This document shows, piece after piece, positions 16,562 through 23,537 of a DNA stretch of 40,262 nt. The stretch comes from Kordiimonadaceae bacterium. Its GTDB lineage: Bacteria > Pseudomonadota > Alphaproteobacteria > Sphingomonadales > Kordiimonadaceae. The first letter of the stretch is position 1. Every line of letters begins with the position of its first letter. Location of the stretch: positions 1 to 40,262 of the forward strand of contig JAESQS010000273.1 of NCBI GenBank assembly GCA_016765035.1, written 5' to 3'. Under the pieces are notes generated by a model. It saw only the letters and a program-made list of their open reading frames with translations. It had not been told where the DNA came from and made no database searches. The translations under genes and the position numbers were made by a program.

Positions 16562-16966
16562 TTAGGCGAACTCGACCCAGACACCCGTACTGTCGACATC
16601 GACAATTTTTCCGGCGACAGAGCGCGTGTTCGTGCCATTGGTCAGGGCCACGGTGCCATCGTCGACGATGTAGCAATCGCCACCGACATCATCCAGGGCA
16701 ATTTCATCAGCGGCGGCGCTGTTGCCAAAATGAAACACGCCTTTGCGTACCGGCACGCTGACATCACCAGCAGCACCGGCGCTGTTATCGACAAACTCTT
16801 CGGCAACGCCAACGGCAATTAGGCCGATGGCAGCACTGCCGGGCGCACCCCAGCCAGCGGCCAGGACAACAATGCCTCCGGCATAGATGGTTGTAGCGGC
16901 ATCAGCGGGGAAGCTGAACTGGACGCCATCACGGCGCTTGGTATTACGGTCTTTGCTTAGGGCCAT
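16562..16966 (-). CDS. probable head decoration / capsid cement protein
   Basis: At 134 aa this small beta-rich protein has the Gly/Ala/Val pattern of capsid decoration proteins (TTIYAGGIVVLAAGWGAP...SVPVRKGVFHFGNSAA...GKIVDVDSTGVWVEF). It sits between protease/scaffold and major capsid genes. AGGAGAG precedes the ATG. It should bind the outer face of the capsid as trimers. The call rests on composition, size and position. Confidence 0.7.
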   Translation of the reverse strand: MALSKDRNTKRRDGVQFSFPADAATTIYAGGIVVLAAGWGAPGSAAIGLIAVGVAEEFVDNSAGAAGDVSVPVRKGVFHFGNSAAADEIALDDVGGDCYIVDDGTVALTNGTNTRSVAGKIVDVDSTGVWVEFA

Positions 16967-17041
16967 GATGGCTCTCCTTTGCTGTTTGTCTTAAAAACGG
17001 GTGTTACTAATCAGAGCTAAAACGCGTCGCGGCACCCGTAG

Positions 17042-17635
17042 TCAATGACGAGTGGCAGCAGCGGCTTTGGTTTTACCTTTGGTTTTTAAAAAGTCCGCCT
17101 GGGCTATGCCCATAGCACTACAGGCGGCAATTTCATCGGCGCTGAGCGTGTCTTTATCGTCACCGGCGGCGGGTTTCTTGCCCTTGCTTTGCTGGCCTGT
17201 CAGGGCGGCAATAGGCGCAGAGTTATCGATATACGCGGTGAGGGCCGCAATGTCGGATTTCGCCAGGTTCTCGGCCCAGCCTTTTTGCGCCTCTAATAAA
17301 CGGCCATCGGCCAGAGCGTCGGCAATCAAGGTATCGGCACCGCTGGTTTGCACCTGCGTACTGAGGGCTGCGACTTTGTCTTGCAGTTCTCGCATCACCG
17401 CTACGCTGACAAATTTGGCAGGGTCGGGAGCGCTTTTAAGTGATAGCGCGGAGCAGGCAGAGACCAGGCTTGCGGCGTCAGCGTCGGCAGGCTGGCCAAG
17501 GGCGGCGCGCAAGGGCACCAGGGGGTCGTTAGATGCCTTATCAACAAAGGCGGTGAGTGCGGCAATGGCATTGTCCTGACTTGCGTTAGCGGCCAGGCCT
17601 AAAGTGGCAAAGAGTAAGGCGAGTAATTCTTTCAT
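17042..17635 (-). CDS. internal in-frame scaffold protein (Mu gpZ-like)
   Basis: An ATG at 17635 in the protease frame has GGAGAG 6 nt upstream (CCGGAGAGCACTATG). It would yield 197 aa, beginning MKELLALLFATLGLAANASQ. Mu makes scaffold gpZ from inside gpI in just this way. The product would be the assembly scaffold without protease activity. The RBS is better than that of the full-length gene, so Z should be more abundant, as assembly demands. Confidence 0.7.
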   Translation of the reverse strand: MKELLALLFATLGLAANASQDNAIAALTAFVDKASNDPLVPLRAALGQPADADAASLVSACSALSLKSAPDPAKFVSVAVMRELQDKVAALSTQVQTSGADTLIADALADGRLLEAQKGWAENLAKSDIAALTAYIDNSAPIAALTGQQSKGKKPAAGDDKDTLSADEIAACSAMGIAQADFLKTKGKTKAAAATRH

Positions 17636-18220
17636 AGTGCTCTCCGGGGGGTTGTCGAGTGAGATGTTGTCGAGTGAGGTGTTAGATTTGGCGTGTTGGT
17701 GGTTAAAGCTGGCTGCGGCGAGCAGATCGAGCTTTTCCATGCCATCAATGCCAGCGGTGTTGGTTAGCGCGCCCATTTCAAGGCCGGTAACCACACCTGT
17801 GGTGGGGTGGTAGCGAATGACGGGGGAAAAATAGAGGTACTCGCCACCGGCGATATAAGCTCGCGCACGGGCGGTTAATTCAACGCGAGCAAACAAGCCC
17901 TTGCCTTCGCGCCACTCCAGCGTTTCAAACCAGCCTGCAGCGGGTGCGGGCTGACCGTTTTCTTCGCGCAGTAGCGTTTGGTGTTCGTAGTCAACCACCA
18001 TGCGATTAGCACGGGCGTTGAAATCGGTAATGATTTTGCCTGCCGACAAGGCATCGATATGCCAGTGGTCGACGGGGATATCGCGGCCATCGCTGGGCTG
18101 AAAATCGCCGGTGGGGGTCACCTGTATCCAGATCGCGTTGTCGGCACTGTCCCTGCCGAGATTGACAGCAAAGCTGCAAGCGGCAACGGCGATGGCGAGA
18201 GACTGTTTGGCGAATTTCAT
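17042..18220 (-). CDS. head maturation protease (Mu gpI family) with scaffold tail
   Basis: The 392-aa protein begins with the Mu gpI protease region. The segment VDHWHIDALSAGKIITDFNARANRMVVDYEHQTL, then the beta strands to EYLYFSPVIRYHPTTGVVTGLEMGALTNTAGIDGM (about 25-160), contains the conserved DYEH and Ser residues of the family. The C-terminal half (from about residue 196) is Ala-rich and coiled, with KGKKPAAGDDKDTLSADE, and acts as scaffold. An internal start at 17635 can make that half alone. The protease cuts the scaffold and head proteins during maturation. A 302-bp gap upstream suggests a separate promoter. Confidence 0.9.
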   Translation of the reverse strand: MKFAKQSLAIAVAACSFAVNLGRDSADNAIWIQVTPTGDFQPSDGRDIPVDHWHIDALSAGKIITDFNARANRMVVDYEHQTLLREENGQPAPAAGWFETLEWREGKGLFARVELTARARAYIAGGEYLYFSPVIRYHPTTGVVTGLEMGALTNTAGIDGMEKLDLLAAASFNHQHAKSNTSLDNISLDNPPESTMKELLALLFATLGLAANASQDNAIAALTAFVDKASNDPLVPLRAALGQPADADAASLVSACSALSLKSAPDPAKFVSVAVMRELQDKVAALSTQVQTSGADTLIADALADGRLLEAQKGWAENLAKSDIAALTAYIDNSAPIAALTGQQSKGKKPAAGDDKDTLSADEIAACSAMGIAQADFLKTKGKTKAAAATRH

Positions 18221-18253
18221 GGCATCACTGTGCCGCGATGCTAGCGCCGGGTC

Positions 18254-18271
18254 TTTTGCCCCGGTTCAAAA
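18254..18271 (-). promoter_or_regulatory. recurrent 18-bp motif, copy B
   Basis: The minus strand reads TTTTGAACCGGGGCAAAA, 33 bp before the protease start codon. It differs from copy A by one base and from copy C by one base. A second short hairpin, CCGGG-N8-CCCGG, overlaps its 3' half. Confidence 0.5.
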
Positions 18272-18398
18272 AATATTGGGCTGGTCTGCTGGTGAGAACG
18301 GCGGTGAGAACGAAATACTGACAAGGCGCGGAACACCCCAAAAAACCATGCCCCGCCTGTTTTGCGAAGAAACCCCCAGCACAAGGGTGGCAAAGTAT

Positions 18399-18418
18399 CT
18401 TTATAAAGCTTTATAAAG
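18399..18418. repeat. 20-bp perfect palindrome
   Basis: Two tandem copies of the palindromic 10-mer CTTTATAAAG make a perfect 20-bp palindrome. It could bind a dimeric regulator, or act with the adjoining hairpin. No similar site was noticed elsewhere in the window. Confidence 0.5.
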
Positions 18419-18433
18419 CCGTGCTGCGGCTTT
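18415..18433. terminator. possible bidirectional terminator hairpin
   Basis: AAAGCCG (18415-18421) pairs with CGGCTTT (18427-18433) around a 5-nt loop. On the plus strand it is followed by a short T run; on the minus strand by TATAAAG. It lies about 90 bp after the morphogenesis gene stop. The U-tract is short, so termination would be partial. Confidence 0.4.
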
Positions 18434-18522
18434 TGTGGCCACGGGTAGCAACCTTGTTAGCGGCAAAACCCCTAAAGCGGCTCACAGGGGCGCTCAGGGG
18501 CTTTGCAAAAAAAAATCGCGGG

Positions 18523-19086
18523 TTAGCGTTTCGCCAGGGCTTTTTGCAGGTAGCGCTGGGTCTTTAGCAATATTTGCTGGTTATCTTTCTTGCTGGTACC
18601 CAACCAGGGCCGTGCGGGCATGGTAATGCTGTGGGCACCCACGTTGACCTGCTGGGCAAAATTGCTGCTGGCTTTTTTGACGAAGCGATTGCCTACCCCG
18701 GCTTTGGTGCGTTTAAAAAACACCTCCCGTTGTGCCGCGCTTTTTTTAATATCACCACCAAAGTGATGGATGGCGCCATAAACGCGATCGGTGCCGAACT
18801 CCAGCCCGGCATCGTCGTACTGGCCACGCAGGGTATTGCGCAGGTGGCCACGCAGGTGGAGTATTTTGTTGCGATTTTTGTGCTTGCGCTTGAGATAGCG
18901 CGGGCTTAATGCCTGCCAGGCTTTATTGTCGGGCGAACGCTGGGCGATAAAGCGGTTGCGATGGGCGCGATGCAGGTATTCGATAATAATTTGGAACAGC
19001 GGCGCAGGATTGCCCAGTTCGTGCACAACCTGGCCAATGGCGCTGCGCACCTCGGCTGAATCAATTTCAAAACTGGCACCGGCCAT
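18523..19086 (-). CDS. virion morphogenesis protein (Mu gpG-like)
   Basis: This 187-aa protein fits the phage virion morphogenesis family. FRTIAxQRSPDNKAWQALSPRYLKRKHKNRNKILHLRGHLRNTL is followed by DRVYGAIHHFGGDI and the C-terminal MPARPWLGTSKKD. It acts in head-tail joining or tail completion. AGGAGG precedes the ATG. The order F-like, G-like, I, T follows Mu, apart from one inserted small gene at 19234. Confidence 0.88.
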   Translation of the reverse strand: MAGASFEIDSAEVRSAIGQVVHELGNPAPLFQIIIEYLHRAHRNRFIAQRSPDNKAWQALSPRYLKRKHKNRNKILHLRGHLRNTLRGQYDDAGLEFGTDRVYGAIHHFGGDIKKSAAQREVFFKRTKAGVGNRFVKKASSNFAQQVNVGAHSITMPARPWLGTSKKDNQQILLKTQRYLQKALAKR

Positions 19087-19186
19087 GGCGGCCTCCTGTT
19101 ATTCGCTCTATACTGTGTGTAGCTGTCGTGTACGTGCCTCTGGCAAGCGCGGATTAACTTCTGTGCACGGGCCTCCAAAGACGACA

Positions 19187-19213
19187 GTGCCGCAGGGGCG
19201 CAGCTTGCGGCAC
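19187..19213. terminator. hairpin between accessory gene and gpG-like gene
   Basis: GTGCCGCA (19187-19194) and TGCGGCAC (19206-19213) form a perfect 8-bp stem with an 11-nt loop in the 147-bp gap. There is no T run, so it may be an attenuator or transcript-stability element rather than a terminator. Confidence 0.3.
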
Positions 19214-19233
19214 CCTTATCCGTCAAACGTTTG

Positions 19234-19527
19234 CTATCCCCGCACCTTGCCTATCGATTTCCATTGCGCCTCGCCTATCCATTTCACTTCATAGCCGTCC
19301 TTATACGCATAGTTGATTTTATTTGCCTGATCAGCATCCAGAGCACGCCAACGGGGGCTCCATAAATCTGGTACGTCAGCAATAGTTATCTCGGAGTCTA
19401 TGCCCTCGGCATTACACGTGCCCGCAATAAAAACGCCGTGCTTTTTACAGACCTCTCTCAGATCATCAATGACGGCCTGGTATCGCTGTTCATTGATCTC
19501 TCTTACAAAATCGTCTTCTTTGCTCAT
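19234..19527 (-). CDS. hypothetical accessory protein
   Basis: I do not recognise this 97-aa acidic protein. It has an N-terminal helix (KEDDFVREINEQRYQAVIDDLREVCKKHGVFIAG), a short CNAEGIDSEITI strand, and a Trp-rich C-terminus (DLWSPRWRALDADQ...YEVKWIGEAQWKSIG). It interrupts the Mu order between the F-like and G-like genes and is flanked by 62- and 147-bp gaps, whereas most neighbours overlap. That suggests a later insertion. A role in virion assembly cannot be shown. Confidence 0.6.
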   Translation of the reverse strand: MSKEDDFVREINEQRYQAVIDDLREVCKKHGVFIAGTCNAEGIDSEITIADVPDLWSPRWRALDADQANKINYAYKDGYEVKWIGEAQWKSIGKVRG

Positions 19528-19589
19528 GTTTTCATACCCAATAATGACCTAATCATAGGTTTGCATTTTAGCGGCATTCACCTATCGAG

Positions 19590-20837
19590 TCATTCCTCCC
19601 GCCGGTACAACCTGACACCAATACGCGCATCTTCTAGCACTGACACTTCTGGCGCGAAAGTGGTAATGCCCGACCAGCCGTCAGTACCCCACTCAAAGAC
19701 GGCCATCGTTGGCACATCCTGTCCCGGCAATTCAAACTGCGCGATATAGCGCCTGCGTACCACGGTTTTTTTCTGTTTAAACTGATACTCCATACGCACC
19801 CAGATTTCGTCGGGGTCGAGCAGTGCCTCGGCCAGCACAGACATTAGCGGACCACGGTCGCGCTTGTTGGCTTTCAGCAGGCCACTTCGCCTGTCTAAAA
19901 ACAGGTTTCTACCCACGGCAACAGCCTCGCCGATAACATCGATATGCACCACCGGTTGCTCCAGCGTTGCGCCAAAAGGTTCGAGGAAGGCCTGGGCATA
20001 AGCCTCATCGCTGAGATTATCGGGCAGCAACTTATCGGCACCCAGGCTGCGCGGTGCGGGCAGCGGGTCAACGGGTCGGGTATTGGGCAAGCCGGGGCCG
20101 CCGGTCGCGCCAGTGATGGGCGGATTCGGCAGCTCTGGCGGTATCGCACCCTCTAGCCGCGAGCGCCCGGGGGTATGCTCAAAACCGGGGTCAATGCCTT
20201 TGGGCACGGTGACTTCGCGGGGGCCGTTGAGGCTGCGCTGGCCGATTGTGTGGGTCTCTAGTTCCAGCGGCGGGGCTTTGTCTGGCGCTGTTTTGCCCAG
20301 GGCAGCGAGATCGTCTTCGGTCAAACCACTCAGTGAGCACTGGCAACCCCAGGCATTGATAGGGGTATGGGTTTGCAACCAGGGATCGTCGGCACGCAGT
20401 ATTAAACCGTCCCAGGCGAGGTGTTCAGCCCGTGGGTTTTCAGAGCCGCTGTGGTGGTACTGCCTATACGGCAGGGCATCACCGGCCGCCTCTAGCTGTT
20501 CAAAGCGTCCGGCGTTGTAGCTGCTGAATAGATTAGTTTCGTAAATGGTGCGGCTGCGCCAACTGCGCCCGCCGTTGTAGTCCCAGCCATGGGCGGCAAC
20601 GATGTTGTCAAAGTCTTTGCGGAAGCCTTCCAGCGTTTCACCCTCGGCAATCACCTTTTCAATAGCGCTGCGAAAGTCGGCAACGATGGCATTGCGATTG
20701 GCACCGGCCACGGTGAATGCATAGTCGCGTTCCGCGCCGTAGATGTCCGTCCAGCTATCCGTGGGGATATTGACCTTGCGGCGCAGGAATTCAATTTGTT
20801 CGGCAAATGGCAGGGAGCCGTAGCTGGTGTTTGGCAT
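19590..20837 (-). CDS. Mu F-like minor head protein with C-terminal PBECR2-type nuclease domain
   Basis: I start at ATG 20837 (MPNTSYGS), giving 415 aa, because the same start is preserved in a duplicated relict at 21401. Residues about 70-190 are the Mu F head morphogenesis domain (TNLFSSYNAGRFEQL...YRQYHHSGSENPRAEHLAWDG...HTPINAWGCQCSLSGL). The C-terminal part from about 255 (LLPDNLSDEAYAQAFLEPFG...NLFLDRRSGLLKANKR...LLDPDEIWVRMEYQFKQKKTVVRRRYIAQF) resembles the PBECR2 fold of phage-borne BECR RNases. The first half is needed for head assembly. The second could be delivered with the DNA. Nuclease activity is inferred from the family. Confidence 0.88.
   Translation of the reverse strand: MPNTSYGSLPFAEQIEFLRRKVNIPTDSWTDIYGAERDYAFTVAGANRNAIVADFRSAIEKVIAEGETLEGFRKDFDNIVAAHGWDYNGGRSWRSRTIYETNLFSSYNAGRFEQLEAAGDALPYRQYHHSGSENPRAEHLAWDGLILRADDPWLQTHTPINAWGCQCSLSGLTEDDLAALGKTAPDKAPPLELETHTIGQRSLNGPREVTVPKGIDPGFEHTPGRSRLEGAIPPELPNPPITGATGGPGLPNTRPVDPLPAPRSLGADKLLPDNLSDEAYAQAFLEPFGATLEQPVVHIDVIGEAVAVGRNLFLDRRSGLLKANKRDRGPLMSVLAEALLDPDEIWVRMEYQFKQKKTVVRRRYIAQFELPGQDVPTMAVFEWGTDGWSGITTFAPEVSVLEDARIGVRLYRREE
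20781..20837. repeat. 57-bp duplicated segment, functional copy
   Basis: This is the first 19 codons of the F-like gene. It matches 21345-21401 with two mismatches in 57 bp. The two copies bracket a 507-bp segment with two small genes. Confidence 0.9.
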
Positions 20838-20838
20838 T

Positions 20839-21108
20839 TTATTTTTGCTCGATACCCTGCTGCTCTCTCGCCTGCCAGACCGCACCCAAAACCTCGGCTA
20901 CAATCAAGGCGCGCTGAGAGTAGCGACGATCTTCGCACCGGGGATAATAAAAACAGACTTCATATTTCTGCAGATCATAATCCCACTCGACAGCAAGACC
21001 GCTATAGCCATCACTATTTCTTACGCCCGTATTGACCTTGCATTGCTGTCCACTGAGTGCCTCACGAACCTCCTCTGCCGCTTCTAAAACATCGTTGCAA
21101 ATATTCAT
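20839..21108 (-). CDS. hypothetical protein of inserted cassette
   Basis: This 89-aa acidic protein (AAEEVREALSGQQCKVNTGVRNSDGYSGLAVEWDYDLQKYEVCFYYPRCEDRRYSQRALIVAEVLGAVWQ) has an alpha-beta-beta-alpha appearance and no family I recognise. Its ATG overlaps the stop of the 53-aa gene upstream (ATGA), and its stop is one base from the F-like start. With its partner it fills the segment between the two 57-bp repeats, so the pair entered together. A toxin-antitoxin or modifier role is possible but unsupported. Confidence 0.65.
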   Translation of the reverse strand: MNICNDVLEAAEEVREALSGQQCKVNTGVRNSDGYSGLAVEWDYDLQKYEVCFYYPRCEDRRYSQRALIVAEVLGAVWQAREQQGIEQK

Positions 21109-21266
21109 TTTCTAGCTTCTCGCTTTTTTTTCAGCATTTCACGGATTTGGGGCTTTAACCAAAGCTCTTCTTTTGACGAAACCCATATGCCCCGCATTTC
21201 TTTTTGCCCCTGGTCGGCCCTACGTTTTCGCAGAGCTGCAGACTTTTCTTTGCTTGATAACGGCAT
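21105..21266 (-). CDS. small basic protein, possible ribbon-helix-helix regulator
   Basis: A 53-codon gene reads MPLSSKEKSAALRKRRADQGQKEMRGIWVSS onward, ending with LKPQIREMLKKKREARK. The basic N-terminus, short strand (MRGIWVS) and following helices resemble ribbon-helix-helix proteins of phages. The start ATG at 21266 is preceded by AGGAATAGGAA. It is coupled to the next gene by ATGA. If it binds DNA it may control its own cassette. The fold call is tentative. Confidence 0.55.
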   Translation of the reverse strand: MPLSSKEKSAALRKRRADQGQKEMRGIWVSSKEELWLKPQIREMLKKKREARK

Positions 21267-21314
21267 TTCCTATTCCTGCCAATATTGAAGACGCTCTATT
21301 CTAGCGCTCAATCA

Positions 21315-21320
21315 ATCATA
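21315..21320 (-). promoter_or_regulatory. possible -10 of a cassette promoter
   Basis: The minus strand has TATGAT here, with TTGCGG 16 bp upstream as a poor -35. A perfect palindrome GTTGCGCGCAAC (21326-21337) covers the spacer. It would let the cassette genes at 21266 and 21108 be expressed apart from the late operon. Confidence 0.25.
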
Positions 21321-21344
21321 CCGGAGTTGCGCGCAACCGCAAGG

Positions 21345-21401
21345 GCGCAGGAATTCGATTTGTTCGGCAAATGGCAGTGAGCCGTAGCTGGTGTTTGGCA
21401 T
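21345..21401. repeat. 57-bp duplicated segment, relict copy
   Basis: It matches 20781-20837 with two substitutions. The identity stops abruptly at codon 19 of the F-like frame, which marks the junction of the inserted DNA. Confidence 0.9.
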
Positions 21402-21607
21402 TACTTACACCAGACACTAGAGCGCTGTCTGCCTGTTAAGTCGACCCACTTCAACTGTATTGAGGACGGAGACTCTTTACCCGGGTCAAACCAGACATTA
21501 ACGATTTCAAAATTTCCGGCATGTTTGGCCTCGCACAACGAGGCCTTATCCTCGGATTCGTAAATCGCTTCGCATTTTTCGCATTGATAAGCGCTAATAG
21601 GTTTCAT
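21401..21607 (-). CDS. small Cys-rich protein, probable zinc ribbon
   Basis: This 68-aa protein has C-x2-C (YQCEKCEAIY) near residues 8-11 and further Cys at SLCEAKH and the C-terminus (VWCK), a pattern that could bind zinc. It is coupled to the genes on both sides. It lies in a run of small genes between portal and F-like head gene. Function is unknown. Confidence 0.6.
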   Translation of the reverse strand: MKPISAYQCEKCEAIYESEDKASLCEAKHAGNFEIVNVWFDPGKESPSSIQLKWVDLTGRQRSSVWCK

Positions 21608-21758
21608 AGTGTTCTCGCGTTTCTAGCCTTACATTTCTACCCACAAAGCGCTGGCCCTGTCGTGTGATAAAACCGCCAGGCACAGGCTTTGGCTGCTGCA
21701 CAAGATAGGTAGCTCGGTTGCCGTGTACCACCACCCATTTAAATCGTTTACTAATCAA
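21594..21758 (-). CDS. small basic hypothetical protein
   Basis: A TTG at 21758 with GGAG 7 nt upstream opens a 54-codon frame (ISKRFKWVVVHGNRATYLVQQPKPVPGGFITRQ onward). Its start overlaps the stop of the upstream gene and its stop overlaps the next start. This continuous coupling and the amino acid make-up support a gene. The repeated R-x-T-Y-x-V and F-x-G-R-x-V pattern suggests a small beta barrel. Unknown function. Confidence 0.5.
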   Translation of the reverse strand: MISKRFKWVVVHGNRATYLVQQPKPVPGGFITRQGQRFVGRNVRLETREHYETY

Positions 21759-21933
21759 TTGATTTCTCCTTGCTCGGTGTTACTTTCTTAATCTTTGTAC
21801 ATTCAAAAACAGTGTCGCCAACAAAAAACTTACCCAGCCTTTCGCATTCATCTGCAACGGTGATGTGGGCATGCCGCCAGCCACCGAGCCAACCGATTAG
21901 AAACGCCAACAAGACCCAGAAAAGCAACTTCAC
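21751..21933 (-). CDS. small membrane protein
   Basis: The 60-aa product has one hydrophobic helix at about residues 2-19 (KLLFWVLLAFLIGWLGGW), followed by a short hydrophilic domain with two Cys (ECERL...FECTK). GTG start, with GTGA overlapping the portal stop. It may be an inner membrane protein facing the periplasm. Lysis accessory or accessory gene are both possible; nothing decides it. Confidence 0.55.
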   Translation of the reverse strand: MKLLFWVLLAFLIGWLGGWRHAHITVADECERLGKFFVGDTVFECTKIKKVTPSKEKSID

Positions 21934-23537
21934 CGCAACCTTTCGCTTTCATCGAACACTTCATTGCGCCCCGCCAAATTCGCGGTCGCGAGGCCGTCAC
22001 GCATGGCGGCGGCGTAGTCGTCTAGGGTCATGGCTGGGTACAGCTCTAGCAGGCGATCGCGCAGTTCGTCGAGGCTGCTCACCTGGTGGGCGAGTTCGCG
22101 CACGGCGTTGATCCACTGGTCGATGGGCTGACTGAGGTTGTCGGCGAGCTGGTCGAGCATTTGCTGGGGTGGCTGGGGATCTGCGGTTTTTTGTTTTAAG
22201 GGCCTCAACACTGCGTTCAGTGTTGCCTGCTGTTCGTCGGCAATCGGCAAGGGCTTGGGGGCTGCAGGCGCTGCGGGTGGCATGAGAATATCCTCACCCT
22301 CTTCCGGCTCGGGAATGCCCACTTTCTCCTGTGCCCATTGGCGGCCAATGCGATAGCCCATGGCCACCAGTTTGGGCAGGGCTTCGGCGTGGGCGCTGAG
22401 GTCTTCGGGCTGGCTGACGTCAAACTGATAGCGCGGGCAGCGCCGCCAGTCGGCAGTGAGTCCGTTTAAAATAGCGATGGGGTAAATCAGGTCGCGGCTA
22501 ATGGTGTTGGCCACTTGCCGGGCGTCGGCGTCGCGCAGGTCAATGCGGCATTCGTTATGTACATTGCCCAGGGCGTTGGTGTTGGTGCCCGCACCGCTGT
22601 CGCTGGTGAGGGTGCCGCCCAGTATGGCTTTGCTTTGGGTGCGCTCTGCCCACGAAATCATCGCGTTGTAGGCATCGGGGTCGCCAGTAGTGGCGTTGTG
22701 AAAATCGACTTCCATACCAGCCGGAATAATACCGGCGGCGTTGTGGCCGATTTGTGCCAGCGCGCGCAGCAGAGTCAGCTTTTCGTCATTGCTGGCACCG
22801 CCGGGGTATTTACCCAGACGCATGGGGATGCCGTAAATTTCTAGGAATTCAGCGAGATCACCCACCGAGTAATTTTTAAACAGGTAGGGCCAGACCAGCA
22901 CGCGGAACAGGGCCGAGCGCTCAAGGTAACCGCTTTTGGCTTTGTGCTTGTGCACGATCCAGCCGAAGGGGTTGAGGGGCTCGCCGCCCACGGGGCCACG
23001 CAGACGAAGGTGTTGCTCGGTGGTGTCGCGATAGGTCACGAACCAGCTTTGGGGCCGGTGGGTAATGCTGAGGGGCAGGCGTTCGCCCTGGGTGCGGCTC
23101 CAGCCGCCGAATTCGAGGCAGGCAAAGCCTTTGCCGATGGCGTCGGTAATATCAAACAGCACGTCGTCAAAATCGTCAATGGCGTGCAGTAGTTCGCCCA
23201 GCACGCGGGCGTTGTCTTTTTCTTTCTCGCTGGCATTGGGGGGCGGTACAACTTCACCCGGCAGGCTCAGCAAGGCTCGGCGGCGCTTGCCCATCTCGGC
23301 ATAAACGTGGCCATCTTTTTCTTCGATATCTTCGTACAGCTCAAACTGGGCCTGCATGTTGCCGCGCTCGGCTTCATCGAGAATAGTGGCCAGCTTTGAG
23401 GGCGTTAAACCCCGCGAGGGGTGGCCCTGAAATTCGTGGTGCAGGCCTAAGAGCTTTGCGGTTTGCGGCTCAGCCAGGGTGGCTTTGTCGATTTTCATGG
23501 GCTTACCATCGAGCCCCAATATAGATGTCATCACCAT
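21930..23537 (-). CDS. portal protein, DUF935 (Mu gp29-like)
   Basis: The 535-aa protein matches the DUF935 portal family: GNMQAQFELYEDIEEKDGHVYAEMGKRRRALLSLP near residues 55-90, a YGIPMRLGKYPGGAS segment near 245, and LGGTLTSDSGAGTNTNALGNVH near 310. It forms the dodecameric ring at the head vertex through which DNA enters. The start overlaps the terminase stop by 7 bp, as in Mu. The C-terminal part is the usual flexible helical region. Confidence 0.93.
   Translation of the reverse strand: MVMTSILGLDGKPMKIDKATLAEPQTAKLLGLHHEFQGHPSRGLTPSKLATILDEAERGNMQAQFELYEDIEEKDGHVYAEMGKRRRALLSLPGEVVPPPNASEKEKDNARVLGELLHAIDDFDDVLFDITDAIGKGFACLEFGGWSRTQGERLPLSITHRPQSWFVTYRDTTEQHLRLRGPVGGEPLNPFGWIVHKHKAKSGYLERSALFRVLVWPYLFKNYSVGDLAEFLEIYGIPMRLGKYPGGASNDEKLTLLRALAQIGHNAAGIIPAGMEVDFHNATTGDPDAYNAMISWAERTQSKAILGGTLTSDSGAGTNTNALGNVHNECRIDLRDADARQVANTISRDLIYPIAILNGLTADWRRCPRYQFDVSQPEDLSAHAEALPKLVAMGYRIGRQWAQEKVGIPEPEEGEDILMPPAAPAAPKPLPIADEQQATLNAVLRPLKQKTADPQPPQQMLDQLADNLSQPIDQWINAVRELAHQVSSLDELRDRLLELYPAMTLDDYAAAMRDGLATANLAGRNEVFDESERLR

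Larger units (their letters stand above)
18221..18522. other. 302-bp non-coding gap before the protease gene
   Basis: I see no gene on either strand. The gap contains, in late-transcript order, a hairpin (18415-18433), a 20-bp perfect palindrome (18399-18418) and the recurrent 18-bp motif (18254-18271). The order terminator, then control site, then gene suggests that protease, scaffold and capsid genes form their own transcription unit within the late region. Confidence 0.6.
21312..21401 (-). pseudogene. truncated 5' relict of the F-like head gene
   Basis: The ATG at 21401 opens the same first 19 codons as the F-like gene, then runs into ten unrelated codons and stops at 21312. The ATG overlaps the stop of the preceding 68-aa gene (TAATG), which is what the original junction must have looked like before the cassette entered. 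Confidence 0.8.

Noticed and set aside
5331-19086. Contractile (myovirus) tail as in Mu or BcepMu
   Set aside because: No sheath, baseplate wedge or gpD/gpP-like genes. The gene order is that of a siphovirus tail.
18906-19226. 106-codon frame upstream of and overlapping the gpG-like gene
   Set aside because: More than half lies in another frame of that gene. The rest spans a hairpin gap and has no RBS. A decayed gene cannot be excluded, but I cannot support it.
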